A stretch of DNA of 44,139 bases from Planctomycetota bacterium (GTDB lineage Bacteria > Planctomycetota > Phycisphaerae > UBA1845): contig BOJX01000013.1 in the NCBI GenBank assembly GCA_016860685.1, positions 1-44,139 of the forward strand. The letters run 5' to 3'. The notes below the pieces were generated by a model. It worked only from the letters and a program-made list of their open reading frames with translations. It had not been told where the DNA came from and did no database searches. Every line of letters begins with the position of its first letter. Within the stretch, counting starts at the first letter, position 1. The translations under genes and the position numbers were made by a program. Shown here piece by piece: positions 1 through 7,869 of the stretch.

Positions 1-15
1 GCGCTGATGAAGTAG

Positions 16-201
<186 letters not shown>

Positions 202-278
202 GGCGTGGGTTCGGCTCGACGGATGCGATGCGACCGAAGCGGGCGGTGTAGTTCGGGAAGTTATGGGGATGTCGGACG

Positions 279-316
279 TGCGAGTCCTCGCATCGTGCAT
301 CACCGAGCGGTATAAT
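279..316 (+). promoter_or_regulatory. Probable hicBA promoter with palindromic operator
   Basis: A perfect TATAAT box lies at 311-316, only six bases before the hicB ATG, which would give a leaderless or nearly leaderless transcript. A 14-bp palindrome, TGCGAG-TC-CTCGCA, lies at 279-292, where the -35 region would be. HicB antitoxins commonly repress their own promoter, so an operator here is plausible. This is inference, and no clear -35 hexamer is visible. Confidence 0.4.
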
Positions 317-322
317 CAGCGC

Positions 323-525
323 ATGTTCAGGATCGAGGTCGAACAGGAGGCTGATGGCCGCTGGATCGCCGAGGTTCCGCAGCTCCCGGCGTGATGACCT
401 ACGGCCCGTCGCGCCATGAGGCTTTGACACGGGCACAAGCCCTTTCGTTGCGCGTCCTCGCGGAGCGATTGGAGCACGGTGAAGCGCTTCCCGATGTGGA
501 TGCCGTGTTCTCCATGGTGGCGTGA
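323..525 (+). pseudogene. hicB: HicB-family antitoxin, frameshifted
   Basis: The ATG at 323 opens a frame reading MFRIEVEQEADGRWIAEVPQ, a typical HicB N-terminus (partial RNase H fold). It stops at 392-394. A shift of one base at the CCCGGCGTG run (386-391) restores the conserved continuation LPGVMTYGPSRHEALTRAQA and carries the frame to a stop at 523-525, about 67 residues in all and normal for the short HicB class. HicB neutralises HicA and represses the operon. The hicB-hicA order and three-base gap to the next start support a toxin-antitoxin pair. The frameshift makes it a pseudogene unless it is a sequencing error. Confidence 0.7.
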
Positions 526-528
526 ACC

Positions 529-743
529 ATGGGTGACTGGCCTTCAACTCGAGCGTCGCGCGTGTTGGCGGCGCTCTTGCGCATCGGCTGGTCGATCAAG
601 CGACGGTCCGGGTCGCATCGCACGCTGCAACGCCCCGGCTGGCCCGACTTTGTCTTTGCACTCCACGATCAGGGGGAGATCGGTCCGCGCGCATGCTCGC
701 GCGCATCGCCAAGCGCACGGGGTTGAACGCGGACGACCTTTGA
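529..743 (+). pseudogene. hicA: HicA-family mRNA interferase toxin, frameshifted
   Basis: The product starts at the ATG at 529 and reads MGDWPSTRASRVLAALLRIG, then WSIKRRSGSHRTLQRPG. The GSH motif carries the catalytic histidine of HicA double-stranded-RNA-binding-domain toxins, which cleave mRNA. The original frame runs out at 726. A shift at the GCGCGC run (687-692) restores MLARIAKRTGLNADDL and a stop at 741-743, the expected HicA C-terminus, for about 71 residues. As the partner antitoxin is also frameshifted, the pair is probably dead, or both breaks are sequence errors. Confidence 0.7.
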
Positions 744-820
744 CCCCGCCTTGACGAAATTGGAGGAACAGGGTCGTCAGTCTGCCAGTCCGCGTTCGTT
801 GCAGCCACGCGGTTGCATCT

Positions 821-2398
821 TCATCCTCGCACGCGCTGCAGAATCGCTCGGGCCGCTTTTCTTCCCGTTTCCGCGGCGCCGTTCATGTAGCCCTGGAAGT
901 TGTAGCTGCAATGCTCCCCGGCGAAGTAGAGGCGGCCCACCGGTTCGATCTCCGCGCCAGCGATCGTGGAGACCTGCCCCACTTTCCAGCAGGCGTAGCT
1001 CGCTTTGGTGAACGGATGTGTGGGCCAGTGCATACGCGCGGCGCGGCCGTTGCGCGCGGCGGAGGCCCCGGGGAACGCCTCGTCGATGGCGGGCATGACG
1101 CTCTCCACCTGCTCCTCGACCGTGCCCTCGCCGATCTCGATTCCGCGTCGGCCCCCGGTGTAGACGGTCAAGCCGCCTTCGACCGGAGGCTGGCCGGCGC
1201 TGTTGTCCCAGGTGGACTGGTAGTTCTCGTCGCTGAACAGGCCGCCCTGATAGCCCAGGTCTCGCCAGATGCGACGCCGAAACCCGATGAGCAGCTTGGC
1301 GTTCGTGCCGTAGCCCAGCTCGTTGATGGCGCGGCGCTTCCACGCGGGCAGTTCGGCGCGAATCTCCACCTCGCGCAGCAGCGTGAACGGCAGCGTCAGC
1401 AGCACGTAATCCGCCTCGACTTCCACGGGTCCACCCTTTGTCTCGAACGAGAGTCGCGGCGTGCGGCCATGTTCGCGTATTGCGACGAGCCGATGTCCGA
1501 GGCGGATCTGGTCGGCGACGGCATCCGCGAGGCGCTCGACAATCTGCTGATTGCCGCCCAGCACGCGGTAGCGTTCGTCGCTGGCGCCGAACACGTCGAA
1601 CCCGCCCGACGTGTCCGTGCCGATCAGATAAATGAGATTCAGCGACGACTGCTCGTCCGTTTCGAGGCCGTACTCAGTGAGGTAGGCCACGTCGAGCAGC
1701 TCCCGCAGGAAGCCGTCCACGTCGATCTCTTCGAGGTATTCGCGGATCGAGGTGCGATCAAGGCGGCGGCCCGCGGGCGAGCTGTCGCGGAAGCTGATGT
1801 ACCCCGCCTCGCGCAGGTCGCGCTTGATGCGGCGCGCCGCCGGGCGGAAGGCCTCGACGACTTCCTCCTCGCTGAAGAACCGCCCGTTGAAGCGGAAGCC
1901 GTCGCCGATCAGGCCCTTTTCGCTTTCCGCCTGATCGTCAATGAGCGACAGGCCGAACTGATCGACGAGCGCGAGCATATCCTTGTGGATCGAGTCGATG
2001 AACTCGCCGCCCAGTTCCGTGGCGAGGCCTTCCCCTATCACGTTCTGTGCCGTGAACATGCGCCCCCCGATGCGCTCGGCGGCTTCATACAGCGTGGCGT
2101 CGAAGCCGCTGCGGCGCAGTCGATTCGCGGCGTTCAGCCCGGCGACGCCCGCGCCGACGATGGCGATGCGCGGTTTGCCGCCCTGACGCGGGAGCAGGGG
2201 CTGGGCCCAGGCGGGAGCGCGAGACGCGGCGGCAAGGGCCGCGACGCCGCCGGTCGCCTGAAGGAACCGCCGCCGCGAAAGCCGCGCCTCGCGCGACAGG
2301 CCGACGATCTCCGCCACGGGCGGCGACCCGCATGAATCCGCCGCACACGCCAGCTTCAACGCCCGCTGCAACCGCGCAAACAACCATGTACGCGCCAC
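821..2398 (-). CDS. Tat-exported flavin monoamine oxidase family protein
   Basis: The product is a 525-residue FAD-dependent amine oxidase (MAO / polyamine oxidase type) that would oxidatively deaminate an unknown amine, probably outside the cytoplasmic membrane. A twin-arginine signal, SRRRFLQATGG, sits at about residues 41-51, followed by a hydrophobic stretch and an AWA cleavage site. The FAD-binding Rossmann motif GAGVAGLNAANRLRRSG follows at about 80-97, with ERIGGRMFT just after it. The C-terminal FAD motif GRLYFAGEHCSYNFQGYMNG is intact. The GTG start at 2398 is preceded by a strong GGGGGAGGAG ribosome site. A partial copy of the same gene lies immediately upstream. The substrate cannot be told. 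Confidence 0.9.
   Translation of the reverse strand: MARTWLFARLQRALKLACAADSCGSPPVAEIVGLSREARLSRRRFLQATGGVAALAAASRAPAWAQPLLPRQGGKPRIAIVGAGVAGLNAANRLRRSGFDATLYEAAERIGGRMFTAQNVIGEGLATELGGEFIDSIHKDMLALVDQFGLSLIDDQAESEKGLIGDGFRFNGRFFSEEEVVEAFRPAARRIKRDLREAGYISFRDSSPAGRRLDRTSIREYLEEIDVDGFLRELLDVAYLTEYGLETDEQSSLNLIYLIGTDTSGGFDVFGASDERYRVLGGNQQIVERLADAVADQIRLGHRLVAIREHGRTPRLSFETKGGPVEVEADYVLLTLPFTLLREVEIRAELPAWKRRAINELGYGTNAKLLIGFRRRIWRDLGYQGGLFSDENYQSTWDNSAGQPPVEGGLTVYTGGRRGIEIGEGTVEEQVESVMPAIDEAFPGASAARNGRAARMHWPTHPFTKASYACWKVGQVSTIAGAEIEPVGRLYFAGEHCSYNFQGYMNGAAETGRKAARAILQRVRG
1761..2221. repeat. Direct repeat, copy 1 (inside the amine oxidase gene)
   Basis: These 461 bp recur at 2541-3001 in the same orientation, 780 bp away. 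I see two differences, at 1794/2574 (C/T) and 2036/2816 (T/C). This copy lies wholly within the intact amine oxidase gene, covering roughly residues 60-212. Confidence 0.95.
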
Positions 2399-2540
2399 AG
2401 TATGCTCCTCCCCCGCTCTTGCCCGACGGCGCTCCCATCCTCTCCCGACGCCCCGGATTGCATCCGGTCACGCGCCTTGTCCGTGGGCATTATACCCGCG
2501 CAGCACAAAGAAATCAGCCCAGAGAAAGCCGTGCCGGTCG

Positions 2541-3001
2541 AGGCGGCGGCCCGCGGGCGAGCTGTCGCGGAAGTTGATGTACCCCGCCTCGCGCAGGTCG
2601 CGCTTGATGCGGCGCGCCGCCGGGCGGAAGGCCTCGACGACTTCCTCCTCGCTGAAGAACCGCCCGTTGAAGCGGAAGCCGTCGCCGATCAGGCCCTTTT
2701 CGCTTTCCGCCTGATCGTCAATGAGCGACAGGCCGAACTGATCGACGAGCGCGAGCATATCCTTGTGGATCGAGTCGATGAACTCGCCGCCCAGTTCCGT
2801 GGCGAGGCCTTCCCCCATCACGTTCTGTGCCGTGAACATGCGCCCCCCGATGCGCTCGGCGGCTTCATACAGCGTGGCGTCGAAGCCGCTGCGGCGCAGT
2901 CGATTCGCGGCGTTCAGCCCGGCGACGCCCGCGCCGACGATGGCGATGCGCGGTTTGCCGCCCTGACGCGGGAGCAGGGGCTGGGCCCAGGCGGGAGCGC
3001 G
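2541..3001 (-). pseudogene. Partial second copy of the amine oxidase gene
   Basis: This segment repeats codons about 60-212 of the downstream amine oxidase with two base differences in 461, so the duplication is recent. The reading frame stays open. At its 5' side (base 3001) it fuses to a DNA methyltransferase fragment. At its 3' side (base 2541) it runs into unique sequence and stops at 2468. It lacks the signal peptide, part of the Rossmann start and the whole C-terminal half, so it cannot make an active oxidase. A tandem duplication followed by deletion, or a misassembled repeat, would both explain it. Confidence 0.85.
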
Positions 3002-3393
3002 GGCGCATGTAGTCGATGTACGCGGCGGTGCTGGCGTGGCGGTCCTCGAAGGCACGCTTCTCTTTCGTCTCGCCCCAGAACACTTCGTAGTTGCGGTTGG
3101 AGTTATTACTCCGGTCATCAAATAGTTTACATCGCGTATGGCGAACCGGAGAGATTTCAGCATGACTCGACGATTCGAGGAGTTCCGAGTGTAAACTATT
3201 TGGTGACCCCATTAATAAACGGCGGGTCGATGTAGATCAGGTCCACGCAGGCGTCGGGCAGCTTGCGGAGCTGGTCGAGGCAATCGCCGCAGTAGATGAT
3301 CCGCGTGTCCAGCAGCGCCGACGGACGGCTCGTCCGCCTTGCGGGCTGGCTCGCCGCTGCGCGCTGCGCGGGGGGCTTGGGTTTCTTCGCCAT
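3002..3393 (-). pseudogene. N-terminal fragment of an N6-adenine DNA methyltransferase
   Basis: Read leftwards from the ATG at 3393, the frame gives a lysine- and proline-rich leader, then RIIYCGDCLDQLRKLPDAC and LIYIDPPF. That DPPF is the catalytic motif IV of site-specific DNA adenine methyltransferases. The protein is then cut by a short insertion at 3109-3210. Beyond it the family sequence resumes (SNRNYEVFWGETKEKRAFED) up to IDYMRP at base 3002. There it is replaced by the amine oxidase duplication. About 95 residues of an expected several hundred remain, so the gene is dead twice over. It may once have been an orphan or type III-like modification enzyme. Confidence 0.8.
3109..3210. mobile_element. 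MITE-like insertion with 19-bp inverted repeats
   Basis: Terminal inverted repeats GGTCATCAAATAGTTTACA (3113-3131) and TGTAAACTATTTGGTGACC (3190-3208) match at 18 of 19 positions. The element is flanked by ATTA at 3105-3108 and 3211-3214, which looks like a 4-bp target duplication. Removing the element plus one ATTA restores the methyltransferase reading frame across the catalytic motif, as IDPPFINNSNRNYEVFW. It is about 102 bp with no coding capacity, so it must have been moved by a transposase elsewhere. I cannot name the family. Confidence 0.75.
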
Positions 3394-3509
3394 GACCGGC
3401 GAATCGTATCCCCTGTCGCGGTATGTTTCAACGGGTGTTAGGCGGATGTTTTCAGCCGGGCGGAAACGCTCGACGCGGTGGAATGGATCGTCCGCGCCCT
3501 GGAGCGTGC

Positions 3510-3719
3510 GCCGATTCCTCGGCGCAGGTGCGTCCCGCTTCGGCGGGGTTCGCACACTCCGAGGTAGGGCGGGCGCATTCCTCGGTGGGGGTCGGCCGCT
3601 CCCGTGCGCGGATGGCGCATTCCTTGGAGCGTGTCGTCCGGTCTCCGACGGTGACGGTCTACTCCATGGCGGGGACGGTTCATTCCTGGGAATGGGTGGC
3701 TGATTCCCTGGAATCGCCT
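3510..3719. repeat. Degenerate 21-bp tandem repeat, about 10 units
   Basis: Ten consecutive 21-bp units share a core resembling GCGCATTCCTNGG. On the + strand they read as imperfect heptapeptides: ADSSAQV, RPASAGF, AHSEVGR, AHSSVGV, GRSRARM, AHSLERV, VRSPTVT, VYSMAGT, VHSWEWV, ADSLESP. The third codon is usually TCC (Ser). On the minus strand the same DNA gives proline-rich heptads such as HAPRNAP. There is no convincing start site or homolog on either strand. It may be a degenerate noncoding repeat or the remains of a repetitive protein upstream of the methyltransferase fragment. Confidence 0.6.
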
Positions 3720-3892
3720 TCGATTCCAGCCTCAAAACCCTTTCCCGGACCGAAAACGGCCTTCCTCGGCCCGCGCAAAGGACGGCTTGAATCGCGGTCT
3801 GCGCAGAGTAGAATGCCGATCCACAGGCGGCGTTTTTAGGGCCGTGAGCATGTCTTTCGCGGCCGCGCCCAGCGCCCAACAAGGAGCACCCG

Positions 3893-4554
3893 ATGCCCGA
3901 TTACATTCCGGCAACCGACGGCGATTTCGATTCGTGGCAGGCCAACTTCGTCACCTACGCCAACGCCCATCTTGCGGCGCGGGACTGGTCGCGGGTGATA
4001 TGACCCCGATCACCACGGCGCAGACGACGTGGAACTCGGCATTCCCGGCGCACGTCGCGGCGAGCGCGGCCGCGGTGGCGGCGCGCAACGCCAAGGACAT
4101 CGCCTGCGGCACCTACGAGGGCGCGATCCGCCCGCTGGTGAAGCGTTTGCAGGCCAGTTCCGCCGTGGACGGCGCGGAGCACGCGGCGCTGGGCATCACC
4201 GTGCCCGACCGTAGCCCAACGCCCGTGCCCATCCCCACCACGCGACCGGTGGTCAAGGTGGACACGTCGCAGCGTTTGCAGCACACGATCAGCTTCGCGG
4301 ATGAGACCACGCCGACCAGCACGCGCAAGCCGCAGGGCGTCAGCGCCGCGGAACTGTGGGTCAAGGTTGACGGCCCGCCGCCCGCCGACGCCACGCAGCT
4401 TTCGTTTCTGGCCACCGACACGCGCACGCCGTATCTGGCCACGTTCGACGGAGCGGACGGCGGCAAGCCCGCGCACTACATGCTCCGCTGGATCAACACC
4501 AAGGGCCAGCCGGGACCGTGGAGCGAAACGGCCACCGCGACGGTGGGGGCGTGA
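3893..4554 (+). pseudogene. Conserved hypothetical with FN3-like C-terminus, frameshifted (paralog 1)
   Basis: The ATG at 3893 follows an AAGGAG ribosome site and begins MPDYIPATDGDFDSWQANF, then stops at 4000-4002. A one-base shift near 3977 recovers GLVAGDMTPITTAQTTWNS and an open frame to 4554, about 220 residues in total. The middle is alanine-rich and probably helical. The C-terminal part (TPYLATFDGADGGKPAHYML, ending in PWSETATATVGA) looks like a fibronectin type III-like beta-sandwich. A diverged paralog lies at 6688-7175. I recognise the protein only as a conserved hypothetical family; its function is unknown. The two copies bracket a pair of nuclease genes. Confidence 0.6.
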
Positions 4555-4582
4555 GAATCTCGGGCGTGCGAGAGGAATCCCT

Positions 4583-5281
4583 GTGAAGCTGCTCGCTTTC
4601 GACATCGAAATCTCCAACGTCTTCGACCTTCGCCCCGGTGAGGACATTGAGAAATATGCCCCCTTTGACGTGGCCGTTGCCGCTACGCAGATTGCCGACG
4701 GCGAACACCGCCTGTGGTTTTCGCCCGATTCCGACGGTAAACCGCTGGTCAATCTGCAACGGCAGCACGCGCGGGAACTACTGGAGTATCTGGAAGAGAT
4801 GCAGCGCGCCGGGTGGGCCATTTGCGCGTGGAACGGATTGAGTTTCGACCTGCGATGGATTGCACGTGCCGCTGGCGAGGCGTCGACCGCGTCGCGCATC
4901 GCCCTGGCGATGTACGACCCGATGTTTCAATTCTTCAAGTTGAAGGGCTTCCCTGTCGGACTGGCCGCCGTGGCCGACGGGCTCGGAATCGGTACGAAGA
5001 AAACCATGCAGGCTGCTGACGCACCGCGCGAGTGGCGGGCCGGGAACCACAAGCGCGTCTGCGATTACGTGCTCGGCGACGTGCGTATGACAAGCGACAT
5101 CGTCGCCGCCATCGTGCGTCGCCGCGAGATAGCTTGGGTGACGCAGCGCGGCAAACGATCCGCAGTCGCGCTTCCGCGGCTGCGCACCGTCGAAGACTGC
5201 CTGCGTGACCCGATGCCGGACCAATCCTGGATGGACAGCCCGATTCCGCAAGAGCAATTCACACGCTGGCTGTCAGAATAG
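4583..5281 (+). CDS. Predicted 3'-5' exonuclease (DEDD, PolB-like RNase H fold)
   Basis: The 232-residue protein starts at GTG 4583 (MKLLAFDIEISN), preceded by GAGAGGAA. The open frame extends further upstream but that part overlaps the preceding gene and looks like noise. DEDD-type motifs are visible: Exo I AFDIEI at residues 5-10, Exo II as CAWNGLSFDLRWIA, and Exo III as CDYVLGDVRMTSDI. These bind two metal ions in DnaQ-fold exonucleases that trim DNA or RNA from the 3' end. The motif spacing resembles stand-alone proteins related to the exonuclease domain of B-family polymerases. It lies 68 bases before a second DnaQ-type gene, so the two may be co-transcribed. Substrate unknown. Confidence 0.75.
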   Translation: MKLLAFDIEISNVFDLRPGEDIEKYAPFDVAVAATQIADGEHRLWFSPDSDGKPLVNLQRQHARELLEYLEEMQRAGWAICAWNGLSFDLRWIARAAGEASTASRIALAMYDPMFQFFKLKGFPVGLAAVADGLGIGTKKTMQAADAPREWRAGNHKRVCDYVLGDVRMTSDIVAAIVRRREIAWVTQRGKRSAVALPRLRTVEDCLRDPMPDQSWMDSPIPQEQFTRWLSE

Positions 5282-5349
5282 TGATACGCAGCCGACCGCG
5301 ATGATTGGGATGTGAGGAGGTGGGTTCCAGAGTGTTTGGAGAAAGGCAA

Positions 5350-6639
5350 ATGAACGAAGAAGCTCTGCACTTTACGGTCGTCGATTTGGAGACCACCGGC
5401 CTATTTTCGCGGGGCACTGATCGCGTCGTCGAGATCGCGGCCTTGAAGCTCGACTCGGAAGGTAACATTCTTGACGAATACTGTGCGCTTGTGAATCCTG
5501 GGCGTGACATCGGCCCGACGCGAATTCACGGAATCGAAGCATGGGAGGTGAAGGAAGCCCCAATGTTCCCTGATATTCTCGGGGACGTTGCATTCCGTCT
5601 ATGCGATACCATTGCGGTCGCTCATAATGCTATGTTCGACTTGGGGTTCCTGTCAGCCGAGTTTGAAAGAGCCGGCAACCCACTTCCCGAGATTCGGTAT
5701 CTATGTACGCTTCAGATGGCGGGAGAAGTAGACGCGGATATTCCTTCTCGCAAGCTCGATGCTCTATGCGAGTATTTCGAGATACCCTTGCCACGGGCGC
5801 ACTCGGCAGTCGACGATGCACGAGCAACCGCTGGATTGCTGAGAACCTTCCTGCGTGCGATCAATGGTGGAATCAGGAGGAATAGGCAGGCGCTGCCGTT
5901 CAGAGTGTTCGCTGGGGCTGGAACGGCATGGCCTGCTCAGAAACTGACCGGGCGGATGTGCGCACGCGGTCAGCAGCGCAGTCCTACGGAGCTTGGGGCG
6001 GACTTCATTTCGCGACTTGTTGAGCGGTTGCCGCACTCTTCGGTCGCGCCCGGCCACGTTCAAGAGTATTTGAGCCTCTTGGATGAAGTGCTGGAGGATC
6101 GACGTGTAACCGCAGACGAATCGGAGAAGTTATTCGAGGTGGCAGCAGGCTTCGGACTGACTCGCGAACAGGTTGCCTCTGCGCATTCAGAGTACCTCCA
6201 AAGTCTCGTTTCAACGGCTCTGGAAGATCAGGTACTTTCAGAGTTTGAGCTACGCGATTTAGAAGCCGTGTCTAGACTACTATCCGTCTCTGACGACGTC
6301 ATGCAATCGATGATCGAAGCCGCTCGTAGCCAAAGGCCGAAGTCTCAGAGCGAAGCTGTCGCCAGTGCCACTGCGGACAACCTGCAAGGCCGCTTGATCT
6401 GCTTCACGGGGGATCTAACCGCCTGCCTTGGTGGCAAACCAATCGACCGCGAGTTTGCCGAGCGCACCGCCAGCGATCGCGGCATGATTATCAAGACAGG
6501 AGTTTCGCGCAAGCTGGACTTTCTGGTCGCTGCCGACCCTGATTCGAACTCGGGGAAGGCGAGAAAGGCTCGCGAGTATGGCACGCGGATCATCTCAGAA
6601 GCACAGTTCTGGAGAATGATGGGCGTCCAAGTTGAATGA
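5350..6639 (+). CDS. DnaQ-type exonuclease with C-terminal BRCT domain
   Basis: The start chosen is ATG 5350 behind GGAGAAAGG, giving 429 residues. The N-terminal DEDDh exonuclease has VVDLETTG (D12, E14), HNAMFDLGF (D97) and HSAVDDA (H151, D156), the full catalytic set of epsilon-like 3'-5' exonucleases. Residues about 225-340 form an unassigned, acidic, probably helical middle region. The last 80 residues form a BRCT domain (LQGRLICFTGDLT, then KLDFLVAADPDSNSGKARKA). DnaQ-BRCT proteins occur sporadically in bacteria and are presumed to act in DNA repair or processing. Base composition is less GC-rich than the flanks, which suggests acquisition. It probably shares a transcript with the exonuclease gene before it. 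Confidence 0.85.
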   Translation: MNEEALHFTVVDLETTGLFSRGTDRVVEIAALKLDSEGNILDEYCALVNPGRDIGPTRIHGIEAWEVKEAPMFPDILGDVAFRLCDTIAVAHNAMFDLGFLSAEFERAGNPLPEIRYLCTLQMAGEVDADIPSRKLDALCEYFEIPLPRAHSAVDDARATAGLLRTFLRAINGGIRRNRQALPFRVFAGAGTAWPAQKLTGRMCARGQQRSPTELGADFISRLVERLPHSSVAPGHVQEYLSLLDEVLEDRRVTADESEKLFEVAAGFGLTREQVASAHSEYLQSLVSTALEDQVLSEFELRDLEAVSRLLSVSDDVMQSMIEAARSQRPKSQSEAVASATADNLQGRLICFTGDLTACLGGKPIDREFAERTASDRGMIIKTGVSRKLDFLVAADPDSNSGKARKAREYGTRIISEAQFWRMMGVQVE

Positions 6640-6687
6640 GCGTTGTCTCCGGCGTTGTTTTCGAACCAATGGATGTGACCTCTCATC

Positions 6688-7175
6688 ATGCCCTCTTACC
6701 TCCCCGCTTCTGATGCCGACTTCGACGCCTGGCGCGTCAACTTTCTGGCGTACGCCAATACGCACCGGCCGCAGCTTGGGCTGACGCTGGGCGACCTGAT
6801 CGGCGTCAACACGCTGGCCTCCATCTGGGACGGCCAGTACGCGGCGCACAACGCAGCGAAGAACGCGGCGCAGGCGGCCACGCAGAACAAGGACGCGGCG
6901 CGGGCGGGGCTGGAAGCGGCGATCCGGGCGCTGGTGCAGCGCCTACAGGCCGCCTCCGACGTGGACGACGCGGAGCGCGCCGCCCTGCTCATCACCGTCC
7001 CCGACCGCGCGCCCTCCCCCCTGCCCACAGCGCGCCCCCCGTCTCCGTGCCGACCCCGCGCCCGGTGGTGCGCATCGACGCCAGCCAGCGCCTGCAGCAC
7101 CGCCTCGCCTTCGCCGACGAAGCCATCCCCACCAGCACGCGCAAACCGCCGGGCGTGTCCGCCGTGGAAATCTGA
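6688..7175 (+). pseudogene. Conserved hypothetical, frameshifted and truncated (paralog 2)
   Basis: The ATG at 6688 begins MPSYLPASDADFDAWRVNFL, clearly paralogous to the product at 3893-4554, and continues with the same alanine-rich helical region. In the proline-rich linker (about 7010-7040) the frame slips. In the shifted frame the paralogous sequence resumes (VVRIDASQRLQHRLAFADEA, then STRKPPGVSAVEI) and ends at a stop at 7173-7175. The other copy continues there with the FN3-like domain. This copy therefore carries both a frameshift and a C-terminal truncation. Its function is unknown. Confidence 0.6.
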
Positions 7176-7499
7176 CGTCGCCTCGCCGGGTATTACGTCG
7201 GTTATTCTCGTCCGGCGACCAAAGCGCTCCGTGGAAACTGGCGCAACGTGCGATAATCCGCCCGTCCTCGGGTCCGCCGAACACCGATGAATGCCGAGAT
7301 CGTGTCCGGCGCCTTTGTTTTGGGGCGTGAACCTATGCCTTCCGGGAGGGCGGAGGCGACCGACCCGGCTGGAGGCCTGTGCTGAAGCGTCAGGCAGGGT
7401 CGAATGACCGCCTGCGCACCGCGAACGCCGGCTTGAGCGGACTCAAATCCTGCCCGTCCTACCCGTCCTGCCCGTCGCCGCCCGATCGACCGTCTCGAC
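7176..7499. other. Intergenic region without a supported gene
   Basis: I see no convincing coding region in these 324 bases. A 32-codon frame from 7291 has no family resemblance. A short run of imperfect CCTGCCCGT repeats lies at about 7449-7475, just before the end of the leftward gene that follows. Confidence 0.5.
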
Positions 7500-7715
7500 T
7501 TAAAATCGTTCGGCGGTCGGGATTGTGTCGGCGGATCGGACCTGATCGGCGGCGCCGCAGGGCGGATTCGCGGAGTCTTCGGTCCGGCGCGCTTCCGCTT
7601 CAGCCTGGGCGTCGGCGTTGCGGCGGGCGATGAAGAGGGCGTCCGCGATGATGCGCAGCGTGAACGCCGCCGCGGCGTAGATAATCAATCCTTTGACGAC
7701 CCAACCCCACTCCAT
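7500..7715 (-). CDS. Small single-pass membrane protein, unknown function
   Basis: The product is 71 residues, starting at ATG 7715 (MEWGWVVKGLIIYAAAAFTL). One transmembrane helix covers about residues 7-30, followed by a charged cytoplasmic-type tail rich in Arg, Ala and Glu. A purine-rich stretch, AAAGGGGCGG, lies upstream. It sits 150 bp downstream of the pseudopilin gene in the same direction, so the two might be transcribed together. I do not recognise a family. Confidence 0.5.
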   Translation of the reverse strand: MEWGWVVKGLIIYAAAAFTLRIIADALFIARRNADAQAEAEARRTEDSANPPCGAADQVRSADTIPTAERF

Positions 7716-7869
7716 CACGGATGACCGCCCCTTTCGAACTTGTATCGGTCGGGCTGCGCGTTCGATCGATCGTGCGGAGGCGGGATGGCACGGGATGGGC
7801 CGGGATTGCCGCGACCACGAAGAAATTTGCGCGGTGCGGGCGCAGGAAGAACCCACCTCGCTACGGCGG

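Noticed and set aside
911-2335. A 474-codon open frame on the + strand
   Set aside because: It is antisense to the amine oxidase gene, which has a Tat signal, FAD motifs and a strong ribosome site.
3196-3882. A 228-codon minus frame starting far upstream of the methyltransferase
   Set aside because: The extra N-terminus is the 21-bp repeat read as proline-rich heptads. The family-like protein begins at the ATG at 3393.
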